NCBI GenBank assembly: GCA_025093985.1
Contig: JACAAK010000009.1
Span: 2,108,001-2,172,000, forward strand
Direction of reading: 5' to 3'
DNA: 64,000 nucleotides
DNA from: Calvatia gigantea
Taxonomy: Eukaryota > Basidiomycota > Agaricomycetes > Agaricales > Lycoperdaceae
Part shown: positions 1-12,413 of the stretch, piece by piece
Layout of the letters: each line of letters starts with the position of its first letter
Position numbering within the stretch: position 1 is the stretch's first letter
The notes under the pieces: model-generated
Database searches by the model: none
Told to the model about the DNA's origin: nothing
What the model saw: the letters and a program-made list of their open reading frames with translations, nothing else
Translations under genes and position numbers: made by a program

Positions 1-1236
1 TATAAACCTGCGAAGATATTCAAGAACAGCGTGGACTCTCCAACCGCTGCGGCACCCTCGCAGCGAACAAACAGTGACCCGAGACATATTACAGGTATAA
101 CCTTTGACGATAGAGGCGATAGCATTGTGACAAGCGCAGAAGATGAAACTTTTCGCCTGTGGAACTGCAAAAGCGGCAAGCAAGTTTTTTTGTTGTGGTA
201 CTCGAGACATGTTCTCATTTGATTTTGATCACAGAGCCATTAAAACGTTCTACTCGAAGAAGTATGGAGTGGATTTACCTCGGTTTACGCACAAAAACAC
301 TGTTATTCTCCATGCTTCAACGAAGGAGGACGATTCAATCCGGTACCATTCCCTCCACGACAACAAGTATCTGCACTATTTTAAGGGCCACAAGGCTAAG
401 GTCATCTCGTTAGAGGTTTCGCCCATTGATGATGGTTTCATGTCGGGATCAATGGACAAGACAGTTAGGCTATGGGATCTGCGGTCGCCGGCGTGTCGGG
501 GGCTCCTAGCACTACCTTCAACGCCTATTGTCGCTTACGACTCATCCGGCCTGGTCTTTGCAGTTGCTGTCAATCACTATTCGCGCATCCTCCTTTATGA
601 CCAAGCCAATTTCGACAAAGCACCTTTTTTAACGATCACCCTCGAAGACCCGACGCTCGCGCTCATCAGCTATCCACCACGGCCAATCTATATCACATCA
701 CTCTCTTTTTCCACGAATGGCAAATACCTCCTCGTGGGTTGCTCAGGCGATGCACACTACATATTAGACGCGTTCGAAGGTCATCTACTAGCCAAATTGG
801 AGGGACACGTGGGTTTGGAACGTAGAAGCATGTCTTCTCCCCCAAGCATTGAACCTACAAAGGGAAGTAGTGGTGAAGGAGTTAATTGGACGCCTGATAG
901 CAAATACGTGATAAGCGGCAGTTTGGACGGGAGAATCCTGATCTGGGATGCCCAGAATCTCCCTCAACGGACAGGACCTGTGGATTTAAAGGCACACCCT
1001 CTCAGATTGCACCCTTTGGTATCACTAGATGGACATCCAGGGCCTTCGAGATGTGTGAGGTTCAACCCAAGATACAATATGATGGTCAGCGCGGGTGCTG
1101 AGCTGGTACGTAATTTTCTGATTTTTGTCTTGTGGTAATTTCTGACAGTGGGATGCAGGCATTCTGGCTACCAGATTATAGCGTGGATACCGAAGAGATA
1201 GCACGAGATTTGTTGAGAAAGAAGGGTTCAGCATAA
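1..1236 (+). CDS. SWD2: Swd2/WDR82-like WD40 protein (5' partial)
   Basis: WD40-repeat protein of the Swd2/WDR82 family, which in yeast is shared by the SET1/COMPASS H3K4 methyltransferase and the cleavage-polyadenylation factor. The frame is open from base 1, so the N-terminus lies outside the window. Exons 1-179, 235-1105 and 1159-1236 join to about 375 residues. Family blocks are visible: SKKYGVDL, SLHDNKYLHYFKGH, SGSMDKTVRLWDLRSP and the closing AFWLPDY. A serine-rich loop (about bases 810-880) makes it longer than the roughly 310-residue WDR82. Intron 1 begins with GC and is listed separately. The nuclear role is inferred from the family. Confidence 0.9.
180..234 (+). other. GC-AG intron in the Swd2 gene
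   Basis: 55-nt intron with donor AA|GCAAGT and acceptor CACAG. Joining 179 to 235 restores the family sequence KSGK-AIKTFYSKKYG. The GT dinucleotides further downstream that keep phase would add 4-6 foreign residues, so the GC donor is preferred. Confidence 0.75.
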
Positions 1237-1461
1237 CTTCTCGAGTCCCATTCTGTACTTCATACGCATTTTCTATGTAACTTATTTGTGGCATTTACAC
1301 TGGACGCGAGCTGTCATGTGACTTTATGAGGCTCGATCATATGCGTGGAAATGGACGACGAATGTGGACGTGGCAGCCAGCAGCTAAGACACATTTCACT
1401 CCTTCACTCACGGTTTCTTCATCTCGTCCAAACTTTCTGTTTGGCCCGTCCCGGTTTAAAC

Positions 1462-2678
1462 ATGCGTTTCAACTACCTTCCTTTGGCAGCGCTCTCCGTT
1501 GCTGTGTTCGTTTCCTCCGTTTTTGCAGGTGAGTGTCATCCTGTCGTATGCAGTAAAGTACATGACTCTAAACTGGATTCCGTGCATTTCCGGTGATGTC
1601 TAGCCGAACTAACTGAAGTAGTCGAGGAGATCGCAGAACCGGAAATCGTTGTAACCACCTCCTTCCCGGAATCCAACCCGTTCAGTCGTGCGTTGTTCGT
1701 TTCACGTCATGACTTTGTGCAATGTCCTGACCCGTCGGCTTACCGGTATATCATTGACGCATAGAAATTGTTAATGGGGAGAAAAACTCGCTCACATTGA
1801 CTGTGGAAAACAAGTCGGACCGGAACGTCACCCTACTCGGTGTCTCTGGCTCTTTGCATAGACCGGATACGAATGCGCTGATTAAGAATGTGCGTAGTCT
1901 CCTTTCCAGGGCAAGAGGGGAAGACGTAACTGATGAAATCTATAGTTGACCTCATTGAACTATGGTATTCCTCTTCTTGAGGGTGTGACTCTCAACCTTC
2001 CCTATGTATTTTACAGCGAGTAAGTTTTTCACCTCCGATATCGCCTTGGACGTCGCCAACCGGTTTTATTCCACAGGTTCAAGGTACCATCCTTTTCCGA
2101 TCGCGTGGTGACTATTTTTAATAAGTATATCCGATCAGACTGGTGATGCTCGTTTGAACTTGTGGCTGGAACATTCGGATGAGGTTCGCCAATCATCCCA
2201 ATCCCTTGGTCATGACTCAATCTTGCCATCAGGATAAGAAATATCGCATTTCCGCCTATGACTCTATCGTAACCATCGTTGAACCCGAGATCTCTTGGTT
2301 CGACTGGAAGATGTGTGCTTTTCGTTATCCGACGCTTCGGAATTATACTGATAACCGGCTCGCTTTGGCAGGTGGTCAACCTACTTAGTTGTCGCGGGTC
2401 TCTTTGGTGGCCTTTCGTACTATGCCTATCTCACCTTTGTCCCTCAACCCAAGAGGCGCACCAAAAAAGCCCCCGTTCCCGATGTCAGCGCACCGGTGGG
2501 CACTGTCACAGCCACTGGTGCCGGTGGGTACCAAGAGGAGTGGATTCCCGAACACCACCTTCGCAAGGGTAAGAAGACTAAACAGGCTGGCGGCGCCGTC
2601 TCCGGAACTAGCGGTGATGAGCTTAGCGGTGTTGAGACCAGCGGCGCGGAAGGCAAGAAGAGGAAGGGACGCAAGTAG
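1462..2678 (+). CDS. Translocon-associated protein alpha (TRAP-alpha/Irc22-like)
   Basis: ER membrane protein of the TRAP-alpha/Irc22 family, which associates with the Sec61 translocon. Eight exons (1462-1528, 1604-1687, 1765-1889, 1946-2019, 2077-2083, 2139-2183, 2233-2312, 2372-2678) total 789 nt, giving 262 residues. Seen in order: a signal peptide (MRFNYLPLAALSVAV, cleavage near VFA), a lumenal beta domain with IVNGEKNSLTLTVENKS and YDSIVTIVEPE, one membrane helix (YLVVAGLFGGLSYYAYLTF) and a basic Lys/Gly-rich cytosolic tail. The acceptor/donor choice at 1685-1688 is ambiguous by one codon. The 7-nt fifth exon is required to keep the frame. Confidence 0.87.
2077..2083 (+). other. 7-nt micro-exon in the TRAP-alpha gene
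   Basis: The bases g-ttc-aag sit between acceptor TTCCACAG and donor GTACCA. They are flanked by introns of 57 nt (2020-2076) and 55 nt (2084-2138). With the exon the product reads YSE-FK-TGDARLNLW; without it translation runs quickly into a stop. Confidence 0.75.
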
Positions 2679-3843
2679 ACCCTGGCTGAGCCTGTTGGAT
2701 GGGCTGGGTGGGTGTTGGAAGCCCATTACCTCAAAAATTCTAATTCTGGATTATGGTTACTTAATTCCTGGACACTCGACGTTCAGCGAAATGAGGCAGG
2801 TGAATATTTATTCCTTCTCATGTTATCATACCACGTATCCTTGGGTTCTAGTGAGAATATCAAGTTGCTGTTCGCTGTTACTTGTAAAGCTGAGATAAGA
2901 TATCAAGAAGTTACTCACTAGCTTTCCGTAAGTCGTTGTGTGTCATATCTTGCCGTTAAATGCCTTGTTCAATTTCGCCTTAAAAATAAAAAGTCGTGGC
3001 AGTGTCATATCGACTTGGAAAACATGGAACGTGTTATTTAAACGGTGGCTTGCATCAAGCCGCTTCAAGCCGTTAACCCCTTGGATTCTTTAAACCCCCT
3101 TCTGATTCGCGATATGCGGTGACCTGTGAAGTGAGAAATCTACCTAGCATCGCAATATGGTCGAATAGCAATCTAGTTCGGCACCGCTCCAGATACAGCT
3201 CGTGTTCTCGTATTCTCGTATTCCCGTGTTCTCACGTAGTCTTGCCGATAATTGCAACAACACACTGTCTGCCAAGAGGGCCAAAGAAGTTCGGGGACTG
3301 GCAACCTCTTTAACGGCGGTCATGGAGCGGAGCTAAGTCTGCCTGTTGTTTCCAGTTCACAGAGAGGCACGAACGTCGAAAGTACAAGGCTGAATTCGGT
3401 CAAAGGGCGGTGCTTGAAAACGAAAGTTGGCGTGTACATATGCTCGCTTGACTTTCTGGATAGTTCTGCTTATAGATTGGCTACTTGAGAATGATGTTGA
3501 TGTTGATGTTCATTCACTGATGCCAATCGTTACAGAGTCATTTTCTCCAATCTACGGCCAGGATAATGTCATCACACCGATTGGCTACGCATTCCAGCGA
3601 TGTCAGAATGGATACAGACATGCAAAAGGGCGCGGGCGGTCGCGACAAAGGAGGGATAACTGGAGAAAGATAATGAGGACGGAAATTCTGGAAAGGGGTG
3701 ATGGCGGTAACAGCTATTGATGGGAGTGTTTTGGAGTGTTTGTGTGCTAGGATTGATATTGAGTTGCTGTCGCTCCCATTCCCTTGTCCCCCGCCCTCCT
3801 CCTCTCTTCCCATCGCTTGTTCTGTATATAACCCACACTTAAC
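2679..3843. other. Intergenic region upstream of Ras
   Basis: No coding exon recognised. It holds a small CAAGCCG direct repeat (3056-3074), a GTTGAT triplet-like repeat (3493-3511) and a pyrimidine-rich block (about 3774-3812). TATATAA lies at 3825-3831, only 13 nt before the Ras ATG, probably too close to act as a conventional TATA box. Confidence 0.5.
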
Positions 3844-5064
<1,221 letters not shown>

Positions 5065-5501
5065 AGTACCCGTATTTTCGGCTTTTTTTTATTTCTCTTC
5101 TCGTCATGACATTCACCCTGTTCCCCTCTTCCTTTATGTTCATCCATGATACCTTGCTTAATCTTGGATAACCCCCAGTTCTTACCATCTTTTCCTTATT
5201 ATTGGAACTCATAAAGGAGGAAGCACTCAATTCAGATTCAGAGGCTGAGTTTTGTATATTAGTTAGACAAGGAAATACTATGGTGGTCCCATTGCGCTTC
5301 TTTCGCATGAGCCCCTGGTGAGACTTGCAGAGTATCCTAACTTGTCCTCTCTTGGTTTAACCGGTGGCTTAAGGAACGCTCCGAAGCAGTTTCACCATGG
5401 ACAAGAGAAGAACCTGGCACGGATTCCTGATCATGATTATATTCCAGCGGGTTTCTCCTTTTCATTTGGGTCTGGATACATGATACAAACGAATGGCGCC
5501 T
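5065..5501. other. Convergent 3' region between Ras and CIA30 genes
   Basis: Both neighbouring genes end here. A short T-run follows the Ras stop at about 5083-5090. No coding exon or repeat was recognised. Confidence 0.5.
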
Positions 5502-6467
5502 TTAATAGACAATCACGCAAAAATGAAGAATGCGCAGCTCACCTCGTGCAGCCGCTTCAATATATTCGTCGTTGGTTATTCCAATCGAATCTATACCCAG
5601 TTCGTATCGTCCGGCTGTACCACTGTTCCCGCCAAGTAGAGAAATACCGATCGAACGTATTCTCTCTCCGTACATTTCTATTTGTGCATCGGAGACTTCG
5701 CCCGAATTTGTACGAACAAAGCTTTCGAATGGGATCTTTCAAAATGAAAAGAACAGAAAAGTTTAGCGATTTATTTGGAGGGAGAGAATTCAACTTGGAC
5801 GCACGTAAATATTTTCCCAACCACCGTCGCGTCGCTTAAAATATAGTCTATGTTGCCACAAATCGGTCGAAATAGGACCGTCGGTTTGGATATTGCAAAA
5901 GTACGAATTGTGTGTTGGCGGGTCACCTCCTAGGCGAAGGCGAAGTGCGAGATAACGGTGGTTCGAGACGTCCTCCGTCATCTCTCCGAACAAAGTCGGT
6001 CGTTTCTAATTTGCGCAAACCCGAAAACGCAAGTCAGCAATCCATTTTCGATGTACAGCCCAGGCATACACACCTTATTCCGGAATCCAGCGTATCCTCC
6101 TCTCAGTTTCCCTTCCAATCCCGCTTTCACGCCTAACCGCATATCACCCCAAAACACACCCGTTGCCTCCCGTCCAATGGTTTCATTATGTTTGGTGTTC
6201 TGGTCAAGCTCTAGATGCACCGTTGACGTCCCACCAATATCCGCGTCGCACCCTATTGCGTGTTGGTCTAGGTCATCCTGAGAGTTGAATGTGAATAGCG
6301 TTCTGGATACGCGAGACGGCGGGTCTGCGCCTTTCATGAGTAATGCTGGGCAGAATCGTTTGTAAAGGGTCTCTAATATTTTTGTGGAAACATGAATGCA
6401 TACTGCGTGCCACATTATCGCGGAAGACTTGCGCAGACCTATTAACGTATTGAGATAACCGGGACAT
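5502..6467 (-). CDS. CIA30/NDUFAF1-like complex I assembly factor
   Basis: Mitochondrial complex I intermediate-associated protein 30 family; in N. crassa and mammals it assists assembly of the complex I membrane arm. Four exons (6467-6404, 6345-6074, 6005-5805, 5735-5502) give 256 residues. A short basic leader (MSRLSQYVNRSAQVFRDNVAR) precedes the domain motifs LFTFNSQDD, DADIGGTSTV, GGYAGFRNK, RYLALRLR, NIQTDGPISTDLWQHRLYF, IPFESFV and YELGIDSIG. All junctions have correct phase. The extreme C-terminus is less certain, because a GTGAGC just before the stop could be a donor to a further small exon near 5450. Confidence 0.88.
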
Positions 6468-6790
6468 GGCATATGTAGACAAGGGATGTGTTGTGTAGTT
6501 GAGCGTGAGGAATGGGAACGTTGCCCACAAATATCCTTGACATCAATCTTAGCCGTGCATTAGAGTAGTTACGTCATCTCGACCACCGAAACCTGAACAC
6601 AAACTACTTCATTAAATCCAAAGAGTCCGAGGAACATCAACAATTCTCCTAGAGCTCGGCGGGAGGGCAAAAGAGGACCCCTCTTAAGTATAACATACAA
6701 CTACTACGAGTGATTCCAGTCACATACTAAAGGCCTACACCCACAGGCAATGTCCAATGTCAAAAGCACACGAAATTTTTGTTAAATACC
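6468..6790. other. Spacer between CIA30 start and GPCR stop
   Basis: This is the promoter side of the CIA30 gene and the 3' side of the receptor gene. I see no exon, repeat or clear core promoter element. Confidence 0.4.
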
Positions 6791-8982
6791 TCAGAACGAT
6801 CGAGGCACAGGAGTCGGGGGAGGGCGATAATGCCCGGAGGACCTACTATTGGCAGAGGGACTCCGTGAAAGCATTAGAGGGCGCCAGTGGGGGGACGGAG
6901 AAGGCAATGCCCGGTTTTGGGAGTATGGCGAGGTGCTGGGGCTCGCGGAGAGCATCAGGGGCCGAGCACCAGGGCTCGAGCGTGGAGAGCTCGCATTACT
7001 CAATGCAGTGTTGTCGAAAGTTGGTGACCAAGACTGTGATACACGATGCGCTGCCCACTGCTGGCCAAAGGTCGCTGAGGGAGGCCGAATGGCTGGGTGT
7101 GAGGCAGTGGGTGGTGTTACAAGAGTCCATACCCCCTCCGGTGTGACGACAGGAGAGCGGGAAGTTGTTATCGGGCTCGATGTCGCGCTCGAGATTGAAG
7201 GAGAGGTACCACGGCGCGGGGGAGCTGGCAGACTCTTCATTGTAGTGTCTAGGATCAGTTGACCCTTCGGGTTCCCTACAACAGGCGACTTTTCAAGCGC
7301 GGGTGGCGGCATGACAAGCATCCTTTGAAGCTGGTCGACCGGAGTGATGGGACGACCCAGAGACGATGGGATGCTGTTGTCGCTTGCGCTTCGTTCATGC
7401 TCGCGATACATGGGCAATAAACTCCTGTTGGATGACTGGGAGGGTGGTCGGTCTGCATAATCCGAAGTTGGCTGGTATGCAGGCACGGGGAATCGATACT
7501 GATCAATTCGTGCTAGCAGCATGGCCTTCTGATTCTCGTCGTAAGGATTGTTTTTGTCCAAGAAATACCCGGTAGGCCCAAAGCTCTCCATGGTCTTGCG
7601 ACTTTCGTTGTATATTGACCGTCCGTCGAAGGCAGGACCGAGAACCCGGAAGGTGTTATAGAGCAACAATACATTGACAGCGCCTATAAATTGTTCACTG
7701 GACCTGATAGCCGGACAGGGAAGATCGTTGCTCACCAAGAAGGAACCAACAGACGAAGGCAAACACCATAGCTTCCCAAGCAATACTGAACCCTGAAATC
7801 ACCAAAAGGCGCATTATAGAGTAGGGAACCAAGAGCGCGATATAAGCTAGCCCACAAGTTAGCGCCCTTCTCAGACTTTGCGGAAGAAACTATACCAATG
7901 GGATACCTGATATACCTGGTAAGAAAATGCTAAATGCGACAGTTCTGGAGTACACACCATAGCATGCTCCTCGCAACACGAGCAATAAACCTGTGGTAAT
8001 TCTCATTATTTCCATCCCAACGACCGTTAGGATCCAGCGTTAACTTGATGCCTCCCTTAATCATCAGGGTGCCGCGAAGCACCAAGAAAATGAACGAATA
8101 CAAGAAGGCGGCAAGAAGCGAAGCAATAAAAATCTTGGACAAATCCGTCAGCGGTCAAAGAGAGAGAGAGCGTGATAACCTTAACGTACCGGAAGCAGGT
8201 GAAAGATAAACTGGAATTTTGGGAAGATATCACGGACTCCGCATGACAGACCAGCTGGACCATAAACATAACCTTGGGGTACCCGCAGTGCGAAAGGGAC
8301 GGCGGCTGGGATGCCATCAGCTCCCGATGCATCACAACGAGAATGTGATGAACGCGCTCACCGGCGGTTCCAGCGATAGCCCAACCGATAATAATAGTTG
8401 GCAAAGAGATTAGAATTGACTGCCTCTTCTTCAGCACGAGCGAGTTGAATGTATGGACAGCGATGGCGACGGTAAAATACGCTGAGGCCCAGTTTCCGAC
8501 CTGCATCACGAAAGCTGCCAAGCGTATATCAGGCTGATGACTCCAATCAAGTTCTGTTGCAGTTTACCTTGTGATCGACATAGCCCACCTAATACGACCG
8601 TAACCTTTTGTGGACCAAAATGAAACAAACGACCTCACCATCCGTTATGCCTCTCTGGAGCAACCAGGGGAATCCTACGATCCCAGCGACGCTCGTCATC
8701 AAATTTCCAATGAGCAAGCATGCGGCGTATTGTCCTAATTGCGTATGGAAGAAGCGGTACTCTTGGGAATCGGCTGGATTGGATTTCCGTAGCTTTGCTA
8801 AAGCTAGCCAAAGCGCTCTGAGAACGACGGAAACAAGTGCTGCAGTCGAGAGTACAGCAAACACATCGATGACCTTGCAGAAATCTCATGAGCCTGTCAG
8901 AGCTATGTACGAAATAAAAAAAACTCACGATAGCACCCGGGTAGTGACTCTGCGGAATTGGAATAACCTCGCCTTCGGCCAT
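6791..8982 (-). CDS. Seven-transmembrane receptor, Git3/cAMP-receptor-like
   Basis: Plasma-membrane G-protein-coupled receptor of the fungal Git3/cAR-like type. Nine exons (8982-8929, 8873-8639, 8588-8568, 8514-8362, 8320-8190, 8133-7958, 7906-7896, 7846-7736, 7683-6791) sum to 1785 nt, giving 594 residues. Hydrophobic helices include VIDVFAVLSTAALVSVVL, NWASAYFTVAIAVHTFNSL, ILISLPTIIIGWAIAG, IASLLAAFLYSFIFLVL, YPIAYIALLVPYSIMRL and WEAMVFAFVCWFLLG. A long Ser/Pro-rich cytosolic tail of about 270 residues follows, a likely phosphorylation region. Two exons are very small (21 and 11 nt), yet all phases agree. The ligand cannot be inferred. Confidence 0.85.
7896..7906 (-). other. 11-nt micro-exon in the GPCR gene
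   Basis: The bases gtatcccattg lie between introns 7907-7957 (51 nt) and 7847-7895 (49 nt). Phase 2 in and phase 1 out complete W-Y-P-I-A, joining RSMLW to AYIALLVPYS in the loop/helix motif typical of these receptors. Skipping it shifts the frame. Confidence 0.75.
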
Positions 8983-9577
8983 GATCACAATAAAAAAAAG
9001 TTGGGACCCCTCAAGGTAACAACCCTATATCCACTACAGATAAGAAAGAAAGAAAGGAAACAAATCAAGATCGGCCGTCCAGCGCCAACGACGTTAATGG
9101 TACAGGGTCGACTCTCTTAAGGAGCCAACAGGAACCAGTCCAGCGAAAGAACGAAACGAGAGCAGGCGGCTCGAAGGACGTGAACGTCAAGGTCCAAGAG
9201 AACAGAACCTGAACAGAGCATTTCTCCGGGAATATGCACCCTCTTTGCGGATGGCAACTGTGTGTAGATGTTTACTCGTTGAGGTTTGGTTGGATGGCTG
9301 GCCGATCGATCTCATACCAACCACCCACCCCTAAGACCACCGCATTTAATGATCGATGAAGCCTTGGAAACGCGCGAGTGAATATGGATATGTGATTTTC
9401 CTAGTTCGCTTGGGTACGAAAGGATGGGAAAGGGAAAGGGTACGAACAGACAACCATCGCAACCATCATGCATCTTGCATCATGTTTTGTGTGTGTCATC
9501 AATCAACTTCAGATTAATGACAATCGAAGACAAAAACTCAAGAGAGTCCGCTCACGTGGAATAATAAACAACAAACA
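8983..9577. other. Spacer between GPCR start and polymerase eta stop
   Basis: A purine tract at 9041-9060 (GAAA repeats) is a pyrimidine-rich block on the receptor strand about 60 nt upstream of its ATG, as is common in basidiomycete promoters. No exon was recognised. Confidence 0.45.
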
Positions 9578-12195
9578 TCACTTCTTCGAGAAATACTTAT
9601 CGAGACCCTGGGGATCGTTCCGACCCTTTTTCTTTGCATTTCCGGGTTTGAAACCTTCTTTCCTCGATATAGGCCCGATGGGGGAACTGTGTCCTTCGGG
9701 TTGACCTGCTAGGTCGTGCGCAAAGTGGAAGTCCTCATGCTCAAGCCGCAGGCCCGACAGGGCTTCTTGTCGGATACCATCATCAACACCTGACAAACTC
9801 TCCGAAAGATGAAAAGTCTTGCCACAGCGTGGACACCCCCATGATAGAAGACTGCCTGATAAAATTTCCTGTATGTTCGTATCAGGCCCAATATCGCTCT
9901 TTTGATTGACGTCGTCCACAGCAATGTGGAACTCAGTCAATTCATCGTGTTTCTCATTTCTTGACCGTTTCCTTGGAGAACTTGTCGAGGCTGATTTGAG
10001 GAATCCTTCAATACTTCGCTGTCCCCCCTCCGCGGCATCAATCCCAGTAAACGCCAACTGCACATGACTAACATTCACTGTTGTGTTTGTGCCAACAAGC
10101 TCTTTCCACAGTTTGTCACCGGCATCGGCAATAGTATCAACCGAGAGTTTGCGAGTGAATGGAAATGGAGCTTGTTTTGACCTTCCTGTTTGATATCCTA
10201 TATTGCCCACGTCAGGATCCTAGTAACCAAGGACACGTATAAAAATACCTTTCTTTGCATGCAATACGATCGTCTTTGGCCATAAACTTGGACTGACTTG
10301 TCGTGCGTCATTAAGGCGCAAAGCCAACTCCGCAGCGAGGACTCGAATCCAGTGATATCCTTCGGCGGCATTCGTAATGGGCTTGGGCAAATTTTTTGAG
10401 GCCAACATGCTCTTGTTAAGCGCAGATTTCTCCTTGACTGGTGACTCGTCAATATTACCCTGGAAACAAAACAAGAGACACGAGCAACACACTTTCTGCT
10501 CTATCAATACCCCTATTTCAATAACTCTTTAATCAATGTGTCCATCATTGGCACAGTAAGGACGACAGTACCGAAGCACCTCGTAGACCCAAATGGCATT
10601 TTCTCCAAACTTGTGCTGCATCTCATCTATATCGGCAGTTAGTAGATCTGGAGAATAGCGGTTAAGTTATTGAGTCACCGAGGGATATTGCCCTACAGAC
10701 AGGACTCGGTTAGATGTGTGCCGGATGGAATCATGGGGGGTAGCAAAGCTTACAGCAGATCTCCGACCGTTGAAACGTCATACTCTTGGGCGAGAGCTTT
10801 GCCGAGCTTGCCACCCAAGAAGCGAATCTGTAAAATGCGCACGGCACATCACGTTATATTCCTACAGGTGCTAAATGGAATTAAAAGGTAGATACGTGCT
10901 TTCTGGAATGGTAGGGGCTTCAAGTAGGCGGGTATCGCCTTATTCCGCAAAATACTCTGTATCATTGTACTTAGCTTGGGCTCGGGAGATGATTCATATA
11001 AACTTTACCTGACTGTTCGGCTTCTTGTAAGATGCAGTTAACTGGAGGTAGAGCGTTGGTTAACCCCAAAGCCAACATGGAACCCCTAATAAAGGCGAAC
11101 CTTTGCAAGGAATTTATTCCGCGCAATGCCCTAACGATCAATAAGAGTTGATGTTAAGTCGTCACACGACTTAAGGATGAACTAGAGGATGCTCACAGCT
11201 GAAGTTGTATATCCCATTTCCCTCACTTTCGCCCTTGCCTGGTCCATCAGCTCAGCTGCAATTGACAGTGCTACATCATGCCAGGTGAGGGCATATTGCT
11301 CGTCCCCTGATTTGGCATCCCTGTTTTCTTCGGGGTCCAGCAAGCTACTTCCCTCTGCCATCTCCGCCTTTGGCCCCAAATTTCCCTCGTCCCTTTCCTC
11401 TTCGGACTTGCCCTTGGATTCCTCTTCGGATTCTGACCCATTTAATGGTATGACATGGCCAACACTGAGTTCCCTCCATTCTATCCGTGGTGGAGGTGGT
11501 AATAAAGTATCGACACCATCGGGTGAATCTTCTGGTACCTTGGTAAGGTAAGGGTACCTCTGCAGGAGAATTTCCTTCACCGCCTTCGTATAATCAAAGA
11601 AGGCTTCGTCAATCGACGCTTTTTCTAAATCAAACGACGAAGCATGAGCAAAGCAAACTCTCGACCATCAATATCACGATAACTCACCGATTTCTACAGA
11701 TGCAGGCAGACTTTCCCTAAACACACTCGCGATCCTCGCACTCTCTTTTCTATAATAATCCAACGAAACTTTATGCGTATTCGTGTCCACCTCCTCCCAA
11801 TACCCTGGCTCGCTATCCCCTTCCCTATACGTTGCCACGTGCACAACCTTTAGTGATGGGCACTTCTCCAGGGCTTCCTTTAATTTTATCATTCTTGTAA
11901 TCCCATACTTCCTCGCGGGGTAATTCACGGCAATTATCGAACTCCATTGTAAGACCACCAGCGGCGTTTCCCTGTCCACATCTAAGCGCACCATTTCGCA
12001 CATAGCATAGAAGGCATCGCTGTCGCAGAGTGCTACGACTCTAAGCGGGTCTTTGACACCGAAGTTGTTAGAGAGGGCGTGACGGTATGTTATAGCAGGT
12101 TCAAGGTCGATGAAGTCTGGGTCGATGGGAGAACTTAAGGTTGCCTTCGCCTTACCCTTCCATGGACTAGGACGTGTAGGTGATGAAGGTGCCAT
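9578..12195 (-). CDS. RAD30: DNA polymerase eta (Rad30-like translesion polymerase)
   Basis: Y-family polymerase for bypass of UV lesions. Exons 12195-11688, 11624-11197, 11130-11101, 11041-11009, 10956-10900, 10827-10754, about 10649-10572, 10459-10249 and 10197-9578 read the family in order: catalytic DSDAFYAM, SIDEAFFD, GIARNKFLAK, LTASYKKPNSQ, RFLGGKLGKA, MQHKFGENAIWVY, MLASKNLPKPI, GYHWIRVLAAELALRLND. A UBZ finger (CPRCGKTFHL...HEDFHFAH) and a C-terminal PIP box (PQGLDKYF) follow, so ubiquitin- and PCNA-binding look intact. ATG 12195 is the first in-frame ATG. The junctions 10754/10649 and 10572/10459 do not keep phase with GT-AG sites (see findings), so the gene may be damaged or misassembled there. 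Confidence 0.9.
10828..10899 (-). other. GC-AG intron in the polymerase eta gene
   Basis: 72-nt intron on the minus strand with donor CAGAAA|GCACGT and acceptor TTTTACAG. It joins PLPFQK to IRFLGG, the expected family sequence, in phase 0. The neighbouring GT (GTATCT) is in phase 1 and gives the wrong frame. Confidence 0.65.
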
Positions 12196-12413
12196 TTCTC
12201 CAATGATGGTGATCAGCACATGTATCGGGAGTGCCAGCTAAGACGGCGAGACACCCGACACCACTGGATGATTCGGACAAACAAACACGTCGCGTCCACA
12301 TCCAAACAAGGCAACATTGGATTCATTCGACTGAATTCTACTTATGGCAAAGCTACGCGTCTGACAAGTATCGATACAAGATTTATTTTTATGCCAGACT
12401 CACGATCTCCCAT

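Noticed and set aside
2389..2898. 169-codon open frame overlapping the TRAP-alpha 3' exon
   Set aside because: Different frame from the family sequence (membrane helix and basic tail), no domain.
5318..5839. 173-codon plus-strand open frame
   Set aside because: Antisense to CIA30 exon 4, which has clear family motifs and correct splice sites.
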